NCBI GenBank assembly: GCA_039707655.1
Contig: CM077668.1
Location: 399,431,630 to 399,495,629, forward strand
DNA length: 64,000 nucleotides
Direction of reading: 5' to 3'
From: Elymus sibiricus
Taxonomy: Eukaryota; Streptophyta; Magnoliopsida; Poales; Poaceae
In this document: piece after piece, positions 58,285 to 64,000 of the stretch
How the letters are laid out: the number at the start of each line of letters is the position of its first letter
How positions within the stretch are numbered: the first letter of the stretch is position 1
Program-made: the position numbers and the translations under genes
Notes under the pieces: generated by a model
Databases searched by the model: none
What the model was told of the DNA's origin: nothing
What the model saw: only the letters and a program-made list of their open reading frames with translations

Positions 58285-60000
58285 TCCTTTGTTTTTTTTT
58301 GAGACAAGTGTTTCCTTTGTTAAGCGGTGAAATTTGTGTTTCCATGCGGAATAAAAATTCGCCATATGGAGGCCCAAACAAGAAGTAACCTTTTTCTGGC
58401 CCATGTACGAATCTAGCATCAAGTGGGAGCCCTCTTGGTGCTTCAGGCGGGGCGCATCTATGTATCGCTCGCAGCGACTCCTATGCAAGTGACGCCTTAT
58501 ATACACAGGCCTCATCGCACTGTAGTAAAATTAATGTCACGTGTTTTTAAATTATTCATTGCACATTTAAAAATGTAAATTTAATGTAAGAATATTCGCT
58601 CAACCTTTCAAAAATGTTTGTACCATCCAGAAAAAATGTATGTAACATAACGAAAATGCTCACGTGTTTCAAAAAATGTTTGTGCCATTTTTATAAAAAT
58701 GATATACAATGTAAAATAAATGTTCATGTAATTTTTAAAAAATGTTTTTTTTACCATACATTACATTTTTTTTAAAATATTCATGTGTTTCAAACAAAAT
58801 GTTTATCCAATGTATAAATATGTTTACATAGTATAAAAATAATACCGTATCATACAAAATTATGTTTCAATGTGTATTAAAAAAATGTTCAGAACAAGTA
58901 TTTACCAAAATTTTAACCATGTTTTTAAAAATGTTAAACTTATATGAGATAATGTTTTATATGTATACAAAATATGTAGAATGTGTATGCAAAATTAGAC
59001 ATCAAAACATATATTTGAATAAAAATGTTAATCATATATTTGGAAAATTTTAACATGTATAAAAAATGTTCATGATGTATACAGATAATGTACAATGTGC
59101 ATAAAGAAATTAGATACATGTTGAAAAACAGTAACCTTTTTCTGGCCCATGGAGAATGAAATTTGTGTTTCGTGCGGAACTGAAATTTGCCATATGGAGG
59201 CCCAAACATGAAGTGACCTTTTCGTGGCTCATGTACGAATCTAGCATCAGGTGGGAGCCATTCGTTGGTGCTTCAGGCGGGGGCGCATCTATGTATTGCT
59301 CGCAGCTGCTCCTATCCAGGTGTCGCTTTTAGGGAGCCTCTACTGGGTCGGCCGAGTATACACTGGCCTCAAATTGATGTCCCGCGTTTCTTACTTTTCG
59401 TTTTTTTTAAATAATAAATACATATATTATGAAAAAATTGTTAATTTTTAAAAGTGCTCTTGGCACTTTTAAAAATGTAAATGCAGTGTAAAACAGTTGC
59501 TCAACTTCGAACCATTCAGAATAAAATGTATGTGACATTACAAAATGTTAACGTGTTTCACAAAATGTTATACAATGTAAAAGAAATGTTTGTGTCATTC
59601 AATAAAAAAGTTTTCTACTACCATTCAAACACATGTACGTTACATTTTTAGAAAAAATGTTCATCCCTTTCAAACAAATTTTTTGCGTCATTCTGAAAAA
59701 AAAGTATCCAATGAATAAAAATGTTCACATAGTTATTTTTAAACATGTATTTCACAAAAATGTTGAAAACAAGTATTTTGAAAAATGTTAATCATGTATT
59801 TAAAAATTTTAAACTTATATAAGATGATGTTTTAGATGTATTAAAAAAATGTACAATGTGTATGAAAAAAATGGACATCAAAACATATGTTTGAAGAAAA
59901 TGTTAATCATGAGTTTGAAAAATGTTAACCATGTATGGAAAATGTTCCTGATGTATACAGATAATGTACAGTGTGTTTGAAGAAATTAAATACATATGTG
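58285..60000. repeat. Large imperfect direct duplication (two units of about 0.85 kb)
   Basis: 58320-58515 and 59150-59370 align well: GAAATTTGTGTTTC, CCATATGGAGGCCCAAACA, CATGTACGAATCTAGCATCA, GGTGCTTCAGGCGG, CGCATCTATGTAT. Each is followed by AT-rich DNA made of variants of AAAAATGTTCATGTGTTTCA (58540-59120, 59400-59990). This looks like a segmental tandem duplication of a transposon-derived unit. Confidence 0.7.
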
Positions 60001-60880
60001 AAAATAGAAAAAAAAAGGGAAACAGGAAAAAACCAAAAAACCAGTGGAATTCGAAGAAAGAAACAAAGAAAACCGAAAAAAAAAGTAAAGCAAAAAATGG
60101 AAAACCGAAGAAAACCAAAGAAAAACCGAAGTAAACCCGAGAAAAACTGATGCTACAGCACTGGAAAAACCGACAAAACCACAGGAAAAACTCGCTTTCA
60201 GCTACAGTGTTGGGTCAGCCCATTAGCTGCCGCGTCGTAGGCGATTCCTAATAGCCTTTAGTATGAGCGACACATAGCTCTTGTGCTTCAGGCATCCGAT
60301 TAGCCTCTCGCGTCCGTGCAATGCTACGTCTGTCACGGCCTAGTAGTGGGTTGCTCGCTCCTAGTTGACTCGGTCGTTGGGGTGTTCTGCTCGTTTAAAA
60401 GAAACCTGACTTTGTCTAAAAAATGGCTTCTTACTTTTATAGATTGATAAATTCATTCATTTAAAAGCTTTCATGAATTTGATTTTTTATTTTTTTGCAA
60501 ATTTGAAAGAAATGTTTGTGAATTGGAAAAATATTCACGAACTTGAAAATTTTCATGATTTTGAAAGAAAGAGTTCACAGATTTTGAAAAAGTTAAAATT
60601 TGAAAAAAGTGCACAAATTCAAAAAATGTTAGCGGATTATAATCTAAAAACGAGTAAATATAAGTAAAAAACACATAGAGAAAAACCCAGCTGGAAGCTT
60701 CCTAAAAGCAGACTGGGTAGAGAAAAAAACTGAGAGTTTATATGGGCCGAGTCATACTAAACGAGCATAAGCACTGCGTACGATCAAGGCTATAAGCGTC
60801 AAATAGGAAATATGGGCTCTTTGGGCCGAATCAATTATGGGCCAAGCCGAACTAGTACAAACAATACCGTGACGTGCATT
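60001..60880. other. Purine-rich and degenerate repeat DNA
   Basis: 60001-60130 is dominated by GAAAACCGAAGAAAACC-type words. 60470-60640 has degenerate GAATTTGAAAAA words like those of the minisatellite in the hAT element. No gene seen. Confidence 0.45.
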
Positions 60881-61044
60881 TCCTATATACTCATACATAC
60901 ACAAGTACACTCATCCTTATGAACGCATGCACGCAGACCCTACCCCTATCAGGGCCGGTCCTGAGATTTCGGGGGCCCGGGGCAAAATTAGCATTGTGGG
61001 CCCCCTAATATAGACATCGAAATATAAAGTATGTAATGAGATAT

Positions 61045-61200
61045 CATTGGCGGAGCAACAGTTAAAATGATGGGCGGGCCAGCCGGGTTAGGCTACATGG
61101 GATCCCAAATTTGGTACAAATTTACCTCCACTCCTTTGTATATTGGTCTAGGACTGGGCGGGCCATGGCATTGTTTTATTCGTGTGTAGCTCCGCCACTG
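61045..61200. mobile_element. hAT MITE nested in the hAT element (156 bp)
   Basis: Ends CATTGGCGGAGC and, inverted, CAGTGGCGGAGC, with perfect 8-bp duplications TGAGATAT (61037-61044, 61201-61208). No coding capacity. Confidence 0.88.
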
Positions 61201-62025
61201 TGAGATATCCCTTCATTCGCTATCTAGATTATCTCAAATTCTTATATCATAAATATTCATAATAAAAATTTATTTTTTATAAAGACTACTAAATTCTATA
61301 GAAGATAAATTAAATATGGGCTCATGATCACTCACATATTTACATGTATGTTGACCTCGGCAGTATATCTTCCATAGGACCTTCATCCTCTTGATTAACA
61401 ATAGTTTGCTTTTCCACAGCAAATATCACTGCATCGTTCGGATTATTTGAATTGATCATATTCCCCTTGAAAAAATTATTAGCGGATCGTATTTGCAATT
61501 TACCAACTCATCTCTGTATATGAAGTAAACAATTAGTACGTGAAAACCACCATAAATCAACACTAGATCAACTCAACAAATATTACTACCAATTATCACG
61601 AGGCCTGATAATGCCCTTTCACACCAATAGAGAGGCAACTTGTATCAATTTCTATGGGGAAAATTGAGGACGGGGGATGTGGCACTGTTGCCTGGGCGGT
61701 GGCCGGTTGGCGTCGTGGCCTGGGCGATCAGGCAACGACGAGGACGAGGTACACGCACACAACCGGCAACCACGCAGATGATTCAACTGTAGGCGATGAG
61801 GAGAAAAATTGACATCCAGCAATAGCGTCGTGCGTGCGCCGCCGCATTTGTTTGCTTGAATCGTGATGGTGCTGAATAGCCGATGCGCCGCAGCGCCGCT
61901 AACTCCTCAATCCGTGCGTGGTGCGGGGAGCTCCTATAGGGCGCTGCAGGCGCTCAAAGACGACCCGAGTGGGCCGGCCCAGGAAACGAGCAGCGAACGC
62001 AAATCTCGCAAAAAACTGTAAAAAG

Positions 62026-62096
62026 AAATAGCGCTCGACAGGATTCGAACTCGCGCGCATCAGTTCACGTATGAGACCCACTAGCCGGTCGAGCTA
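62026..62096 (-). other. tRNA-like sequence in the hAT element
   Basis: Minus strand has TAGCTCGACCGGCTAGTGGG (A-box and D-arm-like) and GAGTTCGAATCCTG (a perfect B box). The acceptor stem is not convincing, so it is a tRNA-derived promoter or tRNA pseudogene rather than a working tRNA. Confidence 0.5.
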
Positions 62097-62216
62097 CTTG
62101 CTGTTACTGATTAGTAACAGCGGCAATTGCATAATAACAATGTCCCCGCGCTATTTTATTGCACAGAACCATCCACCTATTGTATCGCTTATTTTTTTTT
62201 GAATTATTTGGAAAAA

Positions 62217-62478
62217 AATCGTGAATTTGAAAAAGTTCATGGATTTTGAAAAAAGTTCTTCATTTTGGAAGAAAAGTTCACAAACCTGAAAACAGTTCAT
62301 TGATTTTCAAAAAACAATTCATCGAATTTGAAAAAAATTCATCAAATTTGAAAAAAAGTTCATCAAAATAGAAAAAAGTTCATCGGATTTGAAAAAAAAG
62401 TTCATCAGATCTAAAAAAAGTTCATCGATTTTGAAAAAAGTTCATCCAATTTGGAAAAAGTTCATCGAATTTCAAAAC
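62217..62478. repeat. Minisatellite of about 20-bp units
   Basis: Around a dozen variants of AAAGTTCATCGAATTTGAAA in tandem. Unit length varies because the A runs vary. Confidence 0.85.
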
Positions 62479-63075
62479 GGTGCAGGGGCGGTGGAGGGGC
62501 GGCGGCCGCTCTGAACGCATCTAACGGTGCAGGCAGCTACGACGACGGGGCGCAGCGCTCGGGACTCATGCGCCCTCTCGCTTCCTCTCCGACGGGCGCC
62601 GTTTAGGAGATTCCCGTGGTGCGTGGGTATGTGTTACTTTTTTTTAGGGATGTGGATAAGCGTTACTAACCCACTTGGGCTGGGCCCAATCGTTTTTTGA
62701 GCTGCGTAGAGTACGCTCGAGAAGGAAAAGGTAGTGTACGCTGGCCTGGAGTTTCGCCCCTAATTACTGACTTTCCTAAACTCCCCGATGGATGGTACCT
62801 GCCTACGTACCTGGGCGGGGGGATTTGGAGTTTGGCCCCAGGGCCGGCCCTGACCCCTATGAGCACATTCGAGAGACTGAGGCGACACATTATCTTGAAA
62901 TGAAGAAAGTCATCACAAACATCTTTATAGTCGACCGGAACGTCTCCTTCCACTGAACGCACGTCTTCGAAAGACCAAGTACCGGTGTTATGTTTAGGAC
63001 TTAAACCTTGATGGGCTTGAGATACCACTGTTCTTTTAACCATCGAACCACAATTTGGTTCAATAAAAAGGGATC

Positions 63076-63890
63076 CTGATATACAAGTAGCGCAGAAATG
63101 CGGAATACGCATCAGCACCGTGCACAGTCTGAAGTATAATTAATTAATACGGCATACTATATCCTTGCACGCTCGATCTCAAAATAAGTTGGTCCATCCA
63201 TCGCGCCGCGCACGTCGGCAGCCTCGAAAGCAGACGTTGGTGTGCCCACAGCCCACCCCACGCACCACGAACAGTCTGGCTCTGGCCAACAGATGATACA
63301 GCTTAAACCCTGTTGACGTTGCTTTCAAATGCGTTGTCGTACGCACATACTGCCACGTACGCATAACCTCTTTTTTTCGACCCAAAAGAATGCTGGATGC
63401 GGCTGTAAGACAAAACGTGAAAGAACAGAGAGAAGATATCCGCCGCTGTGGTTTCCACTTGTTGCGACATAGCTGCAGTAGAGCAGAGGCCCGGTGCACA
63501 GCTAGCTGCGCTAGTTATTATCACTGCCAAACGAACGACCATCTGGTCTGAGCTGAGGGGAGGGGGGATGAAGCAGTACAGATTAAGCAGGCACTTATCA
63601 TAGAGATCCGCATGCACGACTGTATCTGTACGTGCAGGCGCACTGCAGGCATCTGTTTACCCCGAGAAATTTAGGGGATGAGCACGTCGTAGCACATAGC
63701 TAGCGGCCAGCGCGCGACACGGGTACGTTGAACTACAGCGCAAATGCCTGCGAGGCTCTCTCGCCGCCGGCCAATCCTTTCCTCGGATCGATCGTCCCGC
63801 TCGGCCGTGCTGCATGCTGCGACTGCGACTGCGAGTGGCCATCGGTCAGCAGGCCCCGAAAGGCCGTGCGCACGTTCTATCACTGATCGG
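63076..63890. other. Unassigned, moderately GC-rich DNA
   Basis: Short ORFs on both strands have no recognisable motif. Composition near 63700-63900 is gene-like but nothing supports a specific gene. Confidence 0.3.
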
Positions 63891-64000
63891 ACACACACGT
63901 ACTTTAGCCCCGAGCCCGAGCCGGGGACGCGCCAGTACCTCGCCGGTCGCCGGAGGCACACGTACTTATTCTAGCACGGAGCCAGAGCCGCGGACGCGCC
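63891..64000. repeat. Two-unit tandem repeat at the window edge
   Basis: CACACGTACTTTAGC ... GAGCCGGGGACGCGCC is repeated as CACACGTACTTATTCTAGC ... GAGCCGCGGACGCGCC about 64 bp later. The second unit reaches the end of the window, so the array may continue. Confidence 0.7.

Larger units (their letters stand above)
60950..62852. mobile_element. hAT-type DNA transposon (1.9 kb, non-autonomous)
   Basis: Termini CAGGGCCGGTCCTG and CAGGGCCGGCCCTG (inverted), flanked by perfect 8-bp duplications ACCCCTAT (60942-60949, 62853-62860), diagnostic for hAT. No transposase motif is present. It carries a nested hAT MITE, a tRNA-like stretch and a minisatellite. Confidence 0.9.
60881..63075 (-). mobile_element. 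tRNA-derived SINE, split by a hAT insertion
   Basis: Own sequence is 62861-63075 and 60881-60949 (minus sense). The head has TGGTTCGATGGTTAAA (A-box-like) and GGTTTAAGTCC (B-box-like). The body follows the common grass SINE text (GGAAGGAGACGTTCCGGTCG, GCCTCAGTCTCTCGA). The tail crosses the insertion site and ends AGTGTACTTGTGTATGTATG. Joining across the hAT element with one copy of ACCCCTAT gives continuous SINE text. Confidence 0.7.

Noticed and set aside
62026..62096. Functional tRNA gene
   Set aside because: A and B boxes are present but the acceptor stem does not pair convincingly.
62217..62478. Regular repeats that could suggest a CRISPR array
   Set aside because: Units of about 20 bp without unique spacers, in plant DNA: a minisatellite.

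Overview
The window is plant nuclear DNA and almost certainly comes from a Triticeae grass (wheat, Aegilops or a close relative). The evidence is a Stowaway MITE with the CTCCCTCCGT terminus, an Au-type SINE, several LTR families starting TGATACGTC, a BARE/Angela-like LTR (ATATGCCCTAGAGGC), a Tat-type gypsy element with an antisense gene, and deeply nested LTR insertions. Very little is host gene. I worked by eye, without database searches, so family names are given only where the motifs support them.

Left part, 1-12.1 kb, is the gene-like portion. It holds an Au SINE, a possible first exon (minus strand, about 607-765), a decayed LINE 3' end, two foldback MITEs (one with a 9-bp target duplication), a broken 2-oxoglutarate/Fe(II) dioxygenase gene carrying copia-like DNA (3.8-5.6 kb), and a CUL1-like gene on the minus strand (6.56-9.10 kb, leader exon near 10.7 kb). 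The cullin-like gene can be modelled exon by exon but encodes only an N-terminal cullin fragment of about 284 residues.

Middle part, 12.1-42.6 kb, is one nested stack. The outer element is an Athila-like gypsy retrotransposon (B, LTRs 12144-13553 and 41185-42597, 5-bp duplication GTCGT). Inside it sits a BARE-like copia LTR (D, 17368 to 39611, duplication CGTAT), which also contains about 580 bp of plastid ycf2 DNA. Inside D are a very long LTR (A1), a second member of the same family inserted into it (A2, duplication GACAA), and a minus-strand Tat-like gypsy element (T, about 26619-38967). T carries an intron-containing antisense gene on the plus strand, and that gene is split by a third family-A solo LTR (A3, duplication AGACC). 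A deletion junction at about 26619 fused A1 to the stub of one T LTR.

Next, 42.9-51.4 kb, is a complete non-autonomous LTR element on the minus strand (C, duplication TTACT) with long acidic ORFs but no recognisable polymerase. From 51.4 kb to the end are retroelement fragments, a solo LTR (E, 54128-55652), a large imperfect direct duplication (58.3-60.0 kb), and a hAT element (60950-62852, 8-bp duplication ACCCCTAT) inserted in a tRNA-derived SINE and itself containing a hAT MITE (duplication TGAGATAT).

The most interesting points are: an outer stem around a GGCGCGCC-type core that is kept by paired changes in four different LTR families; the structured antisense gene in T; the repeated polypurine-tract-like motif within elements B and C; the N-terminal-only cullin gene; and the plastid insert. 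I found no CRISPR array, prokaryotic system or obviously novel enzyme system.
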